Part shown: positions 1 to 6,792 of the stretch, piece after piece
How the letters are laid out: every line of letters begins with the position of its first letter
Position numbering within the stretch: position 1 is the first letter of the stretch
Assembly (NCBI GenBank): GCA_019689955.1
Contig: JADGGM010000078.1
Coordinates: 1-9,064, forward strand
Direction: 5' to 3'
Origin: Gemmatimonadaceae bacterium
GTDB taxonomy: Bacteria > Gemmatimonadota > Gemmatimonadetes > Gemmatimonadales > Gemmatimonadaceae
DNA: 9,064 bases
Made by a program: the position numbers and the translations under genes
The notes under the pieces: generated by a model
Databases searched by the model: none
Told to the model about the DNA's origin: nothing
The model's input: the letters and a program-made list of their open reading frames with translations, nothing else

Positions 1-1
1 G

Positions 2-2605
2 CTCGTGGTGCAGCACACCTCCGGCGCGCCCGGCCGCCCGGCGCGCCTTCGGCTCCGCGGCCCGGCGAGCGTGAACGAGAGCAACGATCCGATCGTGATC
101 GTGGACGGCGTACGGGTGTACGCCGAGCAGTCGGGGGCTCGCGACAAGAACCTGGCCAGCTTCAGCACGCAGTACGCCGCGCCGTCGCCGCTGGACTACC
201 TCGACCCGCACAGCATCGAGACGATCGAGGTCTTGAAGGGACCGAGCGCGGCGACGATGTACGGATCCGACGCCGCCAACGGCGTCATCGTCATCACGAC
301 GAAGCGCGGCAAGAGCGGCCCCCCGCAGTGGACCGCGAGCCTCGAGCGCGGCACGACCGCGCTCCCCGGGAAGTGGCCGAACACCTACGTGCGGTGGGGG
401 CGGAACCCGCTGGACAACGAACAGGTCTTCTGCGGGCTCGTGGATGAGCTCACGACCGCCTGCCGGCCGGACAGTCTGGTCGCGTACCAGCTCCTGAACG
501 ACCCCTCGATGACGGTGCTCGGCCACGGCTGGCGGAGCGGCATCACGCTCGGTGTCTCGGGGGGGAGCGACGCGCTGACGTACGCCGTCAACGGCAACTA
601 CAGCGAGGAGATGGGGCTCATCCGGCTCCCCGCGTTCGAGGCCCAGCGCTACCGCACGAGCCACGGCGGCGAGCCGCCGGAGTGGATGCGGCGCCCGCAG
701 CGCCTGAAGCAATGGGGCGCCCAGAGCCGGATCGGGGCGCGGATCGGGCAGACGGCCAACGTCTCGCTCACCTCGATGCTCTCGCGCTCCGAGCAGCAGC
801 GCTCTTCGCTCGAGCAGCAGATCGGCACGCTCATGCGGAGCTACGTCGACCACGCCAGCGGCATCTACTACACGCCGTTCGTCGTCGGCACGCACGTCGA
901 GGGGCTGATGCCCAACGACATCATCCTGAACGACTACTTCCAGCGCGCCACCGATGTGGCGACGCAGTTCACCAACGGCGTGAACCTGAACTGGACCACG
1001 CGGCCATGGCTGCAGGTCAGCGCGGACGTCGGCCTGAACGTGGTCGAGCGCACCGACGGCACGCTCCTCCCCAACGGCGCGAAGAGTCCGACCGATTCCG
1101 GGCAGGTGTCGATGGGGCGCGGCGAATCGATCATGAAGACGGTGAACGTGCGCGCGACCGCGACCGCCCCGCTCCCGTGGGGGATCCGCCTCCAGCTCGC
1201 CTCGGGCGTCAACTACACCGACCGGTCCACGTCCGATTTCGCGATCCTGAAGTCGCACCTCGCCTACGGCGGCGAGAGCATCCAGAATGCGACGAAGATC
1301 GAGAGCACGACCGGGCTGACGCAGGACCAGGCGACGTTCGGGTGGTACATCGAGCCGTCGTTCAGCCGCAAGCGCCTCTGGCTCTCCACCGGGCTGCGCC
1401 TGGACGGCGGGAACGCGTTCGGGTCGAGCGCGCATCTCACGGCGCTCCCCAAGATCAGCCTCTCGTATCTCCTGTCGGACGAGCCGTTCTTCCCGGATGC
1501 GCTCAAGCCGGTGTTCAACACGCTCCGGCTGCGCGCGGCGTACGGGATGGCCGGCGTGCAGCCCGGGCCGACGGACCGGCTGCGGCTCTATGGGGTGAGC
1601 GCGGGCCAGTGGTACGACGGGCAGTTCGTCGACGCAGCGCACCTCTCCAACGTGGGGAACTCGGAGATCCGGCCGGAGCGCTCGCGCGAGCTCGAGGGGG
1701 GCTTCGACGCCGACATGTTCGATGATCGGATCTCGCTGGGGTTCACCGGCTATCGCAAGACGCGCATCGACGCGCTGGTGAGCTTCAAGCTGCCGCCGTC
1801 GGTGCTCGGCGATGGCGGGACCATCCTGCGGAACATCGGCGTCATTCGCAACCTGGGGTACGAGCTCACGCTCGGCGCGCAGCTCCTCCGCACCGATCCC
1901 GTGTCGTGGCGCGTGCAGGGGCAAGTGAGCCACAACACCAACACGGTCGTCACGCTCAACCAAGGGATCCCGTCGTACCGGACCCCGAGCGGTTCGGCCA
2001 CGGTCGGGGTGGTGCCGGGCTATCCGCTGTTCGGGCTCTGGGGCCCGCAGATCCTCGGCTACAGCGACCGGAACGGCGATGGCGTGATCGACCCCGCCTC
2101 GGAGCTCCTGGTCAGCGACACGCTGGTCTATCTCGGGTCGCAGAACCCGGACTATGAGGGCTCGGTGAGCACGACGCTCTCGCTCTTCCGGAGCGCGGTG
2201 ACGCTGAGCGCCACCTTCCTGTACGTGGGAGGGCTCACGCAGACCGGGCTCGGCACCACGTTCAGCGCGCTCGCGCTGGCCGCGAACGATCCCGCCGCGC
2301 CGCTCGATGCCAAGGCCGCCGCGGTCGCCCAGAACAGCGTGGCCGGATTTGTCGGGACGCAGACCGTGTCGACCTGGCGGCTCAACAGCCTGTCGGTGGC
2401 GTACAACGTCCCCACGCGCGTGGCGCAGCGCCTCGGGGCACAGGCGCTCTCGGTCGCCCTCCAGGGCACCAACCTCTGGCTCCATACCAACTACCGCGGG
2501 ATGGATCCCAACGTGAACGCCTTCGCGACGGGAAACAGCATCGCCGACACCGGCATCCTCCCGCAGCCGCGCACCTGGAGCATCCGCGTGCGCGCGAGCT
2601 ACTGA
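2..2605 (+). CDS. SusC/RagA-type TonB-dependent outer-membrane transporter, 5' truncated
   Basis: This is the outer-membrane barrel of a SusCD importer, taking up a substrate with TonB energy. The frame is open from base 2 (CTC codon) to a TGA, giving 867 residues. The signal peptide, carboxypeptidase-regulatory-like domain and TonB box expected at the N-terminus lie outside the window, since full-length members usually reach about 1,000 residues. The plug domain is visible: 'NDPIVIVDGVRV' around residues 28-39 and the classic run from IETIEVLKGPSAATMYG to ANGVIVITTKRG at residues 72-103. The remainder alternates in the way of a beta-barrel and ends 'WSIRVRASY', a terminal aromatic typical of BAM substrates. 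D689-x-N691-G-D693-G-V-I-D697 is the EF-hand-like calcium loop common in SusC proteins. Cys144 and Cys154 could form a loop disulfide. The apparent GTG at base 5 is not the real start. The substrate cannot be read from sequence; no glycoside hydrolase lies nearby. Confidence 0.95.
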   Translation, partial: LVVQHTSGAPGRPARLRLRGPASVNESNDPIVIVDGVRVYAEQSGARDKNLASFSTQYAAPSPLDYLDPHSIETIEVLKGPSAATMYGSDAANGVIVITTKRGKSGPPQWTASLERGTTALPGKWPNTYVRWGRNPLDNEQVFCGLVDELTTACRPDSLVAYQLLNDPSMTVLGHGWRSGITLGVSGGSDALTYAVNGNYSEEMGLIRLPAFEAQRYRTSHGGEPPEWMRRPQRLKQWGAQSRIGARIGQTANVSLTSMLSRSEQQRSSLEQQIGTLMRSYVDHASGIYYTPFVVGTHVEGLMPNDIILNDYFQRATDVATQFTNGVNLNWTTRPWLQVSADVGLNVVERTDGTLLPNGAKSPTDSGQVSMGRGESIMKTVNVRATATAPLPWGIRLQLASGVNYTDRSTSDFAILKSHLAYGGESIQNATKIESTTGLTQDQATFGWYIEPSFSRKRLWLSTGLRLDGGNAFGSSAHLTALPKISLSYLLSDEPFFPDALKPVFNTLRLRAAYGMAGVQPGPTDRLRLYGVSAGQWYDGQFVDAAHLSNVGNSEIRPERSRELEGGFDADMFDDRISLGFTGYRKTRIDALVSFKLPPSVLGDGGTILRNIGVIRNLGYELTLGAQLLRTDPVSWRVQGQVSHNTNTVVTLNQGIPSYRTPSGSATVGVVPGYPLFGLWGPQILGYSDRNGDGVIDPASELLVSDTLVYLGSQNPDYEGSVSTTLSLFRSAVTLSATFLYVGGLTQTGLGTTFSALALAANDPAAPLDAKAAAVAQNSVAGFVGTQTVSTWRLNSLSVAYNVPTRVAQRLGAQALSVALQGTNLWLHTNYRGMDPNVNAFATGNSIADTGILPQPRTWSIRVRASY

Positions 2606-2613
2606 CCGAACCC

Positions 2614-2617
2614 GAGG
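2614..2617 (+). promoter_or_regulatory. Ribosome binding site for the SusD-like gene
   Basis: GAGG lies 8 bases before the ATG at 2626, inside the 20-base spacer after the SusC stop. It supports 2626 over the later in-frame ATG at 2656, which has only weak purine sequence in front of it. Confidence 0.5.
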
Positions 2618-2625
2618 CAAGCACC

Positions 2626-4083
2626 ATGATCGTGACTGGTCGATACGAGCACGCGATGCGCCGGCTCCGCGCCGGCCTTGCGGCGGGGATCGTGCTGGGA
2701 GGGCTCGCCGCGTGCTCGCCCGAGAATCTGGTCGGGAACGCGGACCTGCCGTCGAACGTGACCGATCCCGCAGCGACCGAGACGCCGCGGGGCGCGCTGG
2801 CCGCGTACTACGGCGCACTGATCACCTTCCGCGATGCGTTCGGGCGCGAGTATGTCCGCACGACGGGGATCCTGAGCGACGAGCTGCAGGATGGGTACCT
2901 CGGCGGCGCGAGCTACGGTGGCGACGAGGCGCTCGATCGCCGCATGCTCCCGGCGGTGCGGTCGAGCGACAGCTACCAGAATTCGGACTGGCGCAGCTAT
3001 CGGAGCCTCCAGCGGGTGCGTGGGGAGGTGAGCCAGGCGCTGGGGCTGCTGCGCGACTATCCGCCCGACACGTCGTCCGCCGCGCTGCGCGGGCACCTGT
3101 ACGCGATCGAGGGCTACGCCGAGGTGATGCTGGCGGAGCTCTTCTGCTCCGGCATCCCGCTCAGCACCCTGGACTATCGCGGGGACTGGACGCTCCGACC
3201 CGGCTCGACGACCGAGGAGGTGCTCCGGAACGCGACCGCGCTCTTCGACACCGCGCTCGCGCTGGGGGCGGACAGCGCGCGCGTCGTGAACCTGGCGCGC
3301 GTGGGGCGCGGGCGCGCGCTGCTCGATCTGGGGGACTATGCCGGAGCGGCTGCGGCGGTGGCGGACGTCCCCGACGACTTCTCGTACGCGGAACAGTTCA
3401 ATCCCGCGAGCGGCATCAACGTCACCAACTTCGCCGTGCAGAGCCCCGGATCCATCGCGTGGAGCTTCACCGTCTCGGATCGCGAGGGGATCAACGGGAT
3501 CGACTATCGCACGAGCCTCGATCCGCGCACCGCGGTGCGGGCGCTCTCCGCGCACGACGCGAACATCTACGGCACGCCGATGTTCTGGCCGGCCAAGTAT
3601 CAGCCTGATGGCGGGAGCCCGATCGTCCTCGCGGATGGGATCGAGGCGCGGCTCATCCAGGCCGAAGCGGCACTGCACGGCGCGGGCGGCGACTGGCTGG
3701 CGATCCTCAATGCGCTCCGCACCAACGGCACGTTCACCACGAGCGCGCCCGACAGCACGGGGCACGTCGACACGACGTGGGCCGCGGGCACCGGGCACGT
3801 GGCGGGGTTGCGGCCGCTCACGGACCCGGGCGATCCGGACGCGCGGGTGGATCTCCTCTTTCGCGAGCGCGCGGCGTGGCTCTTTCTCACCGGCCACCGT
3901 CAAGGGGATCTGCGCCGGCTCGTCCGACAGTACGGGCGCGATCAGGTCACGGTGTACCCCACCGGCCAGTACGGGCCGGGGTCGGGGTCGGGGACCTACG
4001 GCAACGACGTGAACGCCCCCGTCCCGCCCGATGAAGAGAGCACGAACCCGCTGTACCACGGCTGCCTGAACCGGGATGCGTAA
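2626..4083 (+). CDS. SusD/RagB-family substrate-binding outer-membrane lipoprotein
   Basis: This is the lid and binding partner of the SusC barrel encoded just upstream (20-base gap). It is 485 residues from ATG 2626. The N-terminus carries a lipoprotein signal: a basic MRRLR stretch, a hydrophobic core and the lipobox LAAC, with lipidated Cys30. Family hallmarks are 'IEARLIQAEAAL' at residues 339-350, 'FRERAAWLFLTGHRQGDLRR' at about 412-431, and the C-terminal 'YGNDVNAPVPPDE' near 459-471, which matches the usual N-x-x-FPIP-x-x-E ending. The middle is helix-rich, as expected of the TPR-like SusD core. The start is ambiguous: 2626 has the better ribosome site, whereas 2656 gives a more standard signal peptide with a short n-region (475 residues). 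Both give the same mature protein. No CAZyme or other gene nearby fixes the ligand. RagB, which binds peptides, is as good a model as SusD, which binds starch. Confidence 0.93.
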   Translation: MIVTGRYEHAMRRLRAGLAAGIVLGGLAACSPENLVGNADLPSNVTDPAATETPRGALAAYYGALITFRDAFGREYVRTTGILSDELQDGYLGGASYGGDEALDRRMLPAVRSSDSYQNSDWRSYRSLQRVRGEVSQALGLLRDYPPDTSSAALRGHLYAIEGYAEVMLAELFCSGIPLSTLDYRGDWTLRPGSTTEEVLRNATALFDTALALGADSARVVNLARVGRGRALLDLGDYAGAAAAVADVPDDFSYAEQFNPASGINVTNFAVQSPGSIAWSFTVSDREGINGIDYRTSLDPRTAVRALSAHDANIYGTPMFWPAKYQPDGGSPIVLADGIEARLIQAEAALHGAGGDWLAILNALRTNGTFTTSAPDSTGHVDTTWAAGTGHVAGLRPLTDPGDPDARVDLLFRERAAWLFLTGHRQGDLRRLVRQYGRDQVTVYPTGQYGPGSGSGTYGNDVNAPVPPDEESTNPLYHGCLNRDA

Positions 4084-4105
4084 CATGCATCCGAACCATC
4101 CATTC

Positions 4106-4110
4106 GAGGG
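4106..4110 (+). promoter_or_regulatory. Ribosome binding site deciding the start of the third gene
   Basis: GAGGG lies 7 bases before ATG 4118. The earlier in-frame ATGs at 4076 (overlapping the SusD stop) and 4085 have no comparable purine stretch, so this site favours 4118. Confidence 0.6.
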
Positions 4111-4117
4111 CGCTTCC

Positions 4118-5161
4118 ATGATCGCTGCTCCCGCCTCGACCACAGCTCGCCACGGCGTGCGGCTCGCCGTGCTCCTGGCCCTGGCCGTCCTCGGGTGTGG
4201 GGGGAAGGAGCCGGCGCCGACCGCGCCGATCTCGGTAAGCGATGTCTCTCATCTCTACTGGGCGCTCACGATCGACCATCGCGGGGTCACGCTGTCCACG
4301 GCGGCGCCGTACGACACCATCACGCTCGTGGCCACCCTCTGCGACGCGACCGGCGCGCCGCTGGCCGCGCAGGCCCCCGTCACCTTCCGCACCGACAACA
4401 GCAAGATCGCGTTGACCCCTGACGGACACGTGCGCGCGCTGGGCGTCGTGACCGCGGCGCGCGTGATCGCCGAGGCCGCGATCGGGAACATCCGCCACGC
4501 GGACACGGCGTTGATCACGGTCACCGCAGACGACCCGCCCCCGGTGCTCGCGTACTTCGACGTCCAGGCCGACTCCACGGTGCCCATGCTGGCGACGCTC
4601 CCGTTCGTCGCGCGGGCGTTCACCGCGGACAGCGTGCCGATCCCGGCCACGGCGCTCAACGTGGCGTACACGGTGTCCGATCCTCTGGTCGCGTCGATCA
4701 CGAACGGCCGGCTCCTGGGGCACAAGATCGGCCACGTGTCGGTGATCGCGACGACCACGGTGTACGGGGTCACGATGGCGGACACGCTCGACATCGACGT
4801 GACGATGCGACTCGGCGCGGTCGTCAACGTCATCATGCGCGCGACGAAGGTCGGCGAAGCCGAGCACCCGGTGTTCTCGCCGAGCGAGGTCGTGATCGCG
4901 CCGGGCGGCTACGTGGTCTGGTTCGACAAGGTCGCGAAGACCGACATCGTGTTCGACGACCCCACCAACGTCGTGGCGCAGACCGCGCTCCCGGGCACCC
5001 CGACCGGCACCGGCAACGTCGCGCCGTTCGGCGGCGACACGTTCATCCTCAACAACTTCCAGTCGCGCGCGTTCACGCAGCCGGGTGTGTACGAGTACTA
5101 CAGCACGCTCATCCCGGGCGCGACGGGGCGCGTCGTCGTCTCCGCCGACATCCCGCAGTAG
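4118..5161 (+). CDS. Lipoprotein with Ig-like segments and a ligand-less cupredoxin-like domain
   Basis: The protein has 347 residues from ATG 4118. This start is chosen for its ribosome site and because it places a compact signal peptide (VRLAVLLALAVLGC) at the very N-terminus, with lipidated Cys27. Two beta-rich, Thr/Val-rich segments at about 47-143 and 145-230 resemble bacterial Ig-like (BIG) domains, as in 'PVTFRTDNSKIALTPDG' and 'YTVSDPLVASITNGRLLG'. Residues from about 235 to 347 follow a plastocyanin/amicyanin-like pattern: 'FSPSEVVIAPGGYVVW', then 'TDIVFDDP', then 'FTQPGVYEYYSTLIPGATG' and 'RVVV'. Where a copper protein would have His and then Cys-x-x-His-x-x-Met, this one has Asp276 (or Thr275), Ser329, Ile332 and Ala335, so type 1 copper binding is unlikely. 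It follows SusD at 34 bases and may act as a SusE/SusF-like accessory surface binder (inference). The Ig boundaries are approximate. Confidence 0.8.
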   Translation: MIAAPASTTARHGVRLAVLLALAVLGCGGKEPAPTAPISVSDVSHLYWALTIDHRGVTLSTAAPYDTITLVATLCDATGAPLAAQAPVTFRTDNSKIALTPDGHVRALGVVTAARVIAEAAIGNIRHADTALITVTADDPPPVLAYFDVQADSTVPMLATLPFVARAFTADSVPIPATALNVAYTVSDPLVASITNGRLLGHKIGHVSVIATTTVYGVTMADTLDIDVTMRLGAVVNVIMRATKVGEAEHPVFSPSEVVIAPGGYVVWFDKVAKTDIVFDDPTNVVAQTALPGTPTGTGNVAPFGGDTFILNNFQSRAFTQPGVYEYYSTLIPGATGRVVVSADIPQ

Positions 5162-5193
5162 CCTCGCTGCTCTCGACCGATCACCACGACCGC

Positions 5194-6792
5194 ATGCCGA
5201 TCTCACGTCGTGACTTCCTGAAGGCCAGCGCGCTCGTTGCCGCGATCCCCGCGGGCACGCACCCGCTCCTGGCGCGGTTCGGCCGCGCGGGCGATCCGGT
5301 GCCCGCGCTCGCGGACCCGGCGCTCGAGGAGCTCGCCGGCCGCGCGCTCGATGCCGCGCACTCCGCGGGCGCCACGTACGCCGACGTCCGCCTCACGCGG
5401 ACGATGAGCCGGATCGTGCGCCCCCGGGCCGTGGGCGACCAGGAGCAGCTCGCGGTGGGCGTGCGCGCGCTCGCCGACGGCTACTGGGGGTTCGCGAGCG
5501 GGCCGGTGTGGAGCGCGGACGAGATGGCGCGCCTGGGGGCCGAAGCGGTCCACGAAGCCCGAGTGAACGCGATCGGCGGCGCCGCCGTGACGGAGCTCGC
5601 TCCCGCGGCGGCGGTCCCCAAGGGGCACTGGGTGATGCCGGTCGAGATCGACCCGTTCGCGGTGTCGCCGCTCGAGATCGCAGACTACCTCCAGAGCCTC
5701 GCCATCTTCACCGCTCGCATCCCACACGCCGAGGTGTGGAGCAATCAGTGCGCGTTCACGATGCAGGAGAAGGTGTATGCATCGACCGTCGGGAGCTACT
5801 GCACCCAGCGCACGTACCTCTCCCAGGGGGAGCTCGTGCTCCAGGTCCGCAAGAACGACCGGGTCACGCGGCTGGCGGTCGATCTCCTGAGCCCGGCGGG
5901 GGTCGGGTGGGAGCTCTATCGCCATCAGCCGCTCCACGAGGCGATCCGGCGGACGGTGGCCGAGGCGGAGGAAGACCTGTCGCTCCCGGTCAAGCCGGTG
6001 GACGTGGGGCGCTACGACGCGGTGTTCAGCGCGCCCGACGTGGCCAACCTGCTGCACCAGACCCTCGCGCCGGCCACGCAGCTCGACCGCGCGCTTGGCG
6101 AGGAGGCCAACGCCGGCGGCACGAGCTACCTCAATCGCCCCTTCGAGATGCTCGGCCAGTACCAGGTCGGTGCGTCCGCGCTCACGGTGACCGGCAACCG
6201 GTCCGAGCGCGGCGGGTGCGCCACCGTCCAGTGGGACGATGACGGCGTCGCACCCGAGGAGTTCACGCTCGTGAAGGACGGCGTGCTGGTCGACTTCCAG
6301 ACCACGCGCGAGAGCGCGGCGTGGATGAAGGACTATTACGCGAAGATCGGGAAGCCCGTGCGCTCGCACGGGTGCGCGAGCGCGGAGTCGGCGATCGATG
6401 CCCCGCTGCAGACCACGCCCAACCTCGTGATGCACCCGGGGCGGGAGGCGTTGGACTTCGACGCGCTGGTGAGCGGGCTCGAGCAAGGGATCGCCGTCAA
6501 GGGAGCGCAGTTGAACATGGACTTCCAGCACCTCAACGGCCTCGGCGCCGGTGGCCGCGTCTACGAGGTCAAGCGCGGAAAGCGCGTGGCCATGATCGCC
6601 GGCGCGGGGTTCCTCTTTCGCGCGCCCGAGCTGTGGAAAGGGCTCCGCGCGGTCGGCGGGCGCGCGAGCGTGCGCCGCGTGGGCATGGCCTCGATGAAGG
6701 GCGAGCCGGGGCAGCAATCCGTGGCCAGCGTCACGGCACCGCCGACGGTGTTCGCGCAACTGACGGTGATCGACCCGCTGCGGAGAGCGTGA
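5194..6792 (+). CDS. Tat-exported TldD/PmbA-family protein without the HExxxH zinc motif
   Basis: This is the TldD-like (larger) member of a TldD/TldE-type pair, 532 residues long. It opens with a textbook twin-arginine signal, SRRDFLKAS, followed by a hydrophobic stretch to about residue 27, so it should be folded in the cytoplasm and exported. The body matches the family: 'AGATYADVRLTR' near the mature N-terminus, 'GVRALADGYWGFA', 'VDVGRYDAVFSAPDVANLL' leading into the former active-site helix, 'EEANAGGTSYLNRPFEMLG', 'SHGCASAES' (391-399) and 'AGAGFLFRAPELWKGL' (469-484). In active TldD the helix reads LLHExxGH; here it reads LLH288-Q-T-L-A-P293, losing the catalytic Glu and second His. The C-terminal Cys ligand of TldD also appears missing (ASMKGEPGQQ, from 499). 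Peptidase activity is therefore doubtful. No Shine-Dalgarno is visible in the 32 bases upstream. It overlaps the next gene by one base, which fits a heterodimer. Confidence 0.9.
   Translation: MPISRRDFLKASALVAAIPAGTHPLLARFGRAGDPVPALADPALEELAGRALDAAHSAGATYADVRLTRTMSRIVRPRAVGDQEQLAVGVRALADGYWGFASGPVWSADEMARLGAEAVHEARVNAIGGAAVTELAPAAAVPKGHWVMPVEIDPFAVSPLEIADYLQSLAIFTARIPHAEVWSNQCAFTMQEKVYASTVGSYCTQRTYLSQGELVLQVRKNDRVTRLAVDLLSPAGVGWELYRHQPLHEAIRRTVAEAEEDLSLPVKPVDVGRYDAVFSAPDVANLLHQTLAPATQLDRALGEEANAGGTSYLNRPFEMLGQYQVGASALTVTGNRSERGGCATVQWDDDGVAPEEFTLVKDGVLVDFQTTRESAAWMKDYYAKIGKPVRSHGCASAESAIDAPLQTTPNLVMHPGREALDFDALVSGLEQGIAVKGAQLNMDFQHLNGLGAGGRVYEVKRGKRVAMIAGAGFLFRAPELWKGLRAVGGRASVRRVGMASMKGEPGQQSVASVTAPPTVFAQLTVIDPLRRA
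6782..6785 (+). promoter_or_regulatory. Ribosome binding site and coupled stop-start for the PmbA/TldE-like gene
   Basis: GGAG lies within the last codons of the TldD-like gene, 6 bases before ATG 6792. The TGA of the upstream gene (6790-6792) shares its A with this ATG, a TGATG arrangement that suggests coupled translation and matched subunit dose. The frame is open far upstream of 6792, but that extension is only a shadow of the TldD-like gene. Confidence 0.65.

Noticed and set aside
5..10. GTG codons at 5 and 8 as the start of the SusC-like gene
   Set aside because: The frame is open to the window edge and begins inside the plug domain, so the true start lies upstream.
4076..4117. Earlier starts for the third gene (ATG 4076 overlapping the SusD stop, ATG 4085)
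   Set aside because: They give an oversized polar n-region before the signal peptide, and lack the GAGGG site that precedes ATG 4118.
2599..4143. Long antisense open frame (514 codons) opposite the SusD-like gene
   Set aside because: Its product is Arg/Ala/Pro/His-rich low-complexity sequence without a recognisable domain. Such frames arise from strong third-position G/C bias; the + strand gene has clear family motifs.
3947..5206. Antisense open frame across the third gene
   Set aside because: Highly Arg/Asp/Val-repetitive translation typical of a GC shadow; the + strand lipoprotein explains the region.
5551..5568. Possible zinc motifs: HE pairs at 5551 (HEARVN), 5935 (HEAIRR) and 7017 (HEHAAG)
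   Set aside because: None has His at the sixth position of HExxxH, and none lies at the family's active-site helix.
5203..6759. Long antisense open frame (518 codons) opposite the TldD-like gene
   Set aside because: Same cause: a composition shadow, rich in Arg, His and Glu, with no signal, motif or ribosome site.
6321..6791. N-terminal extension of the PmbA/TldE-like frame back to 6321
   Set aside because: This part overlaps the TldD-like gene in another frame, translates to Arg-rich shadow sequence, and the family-like sequence and ribosome site begin at 6792.
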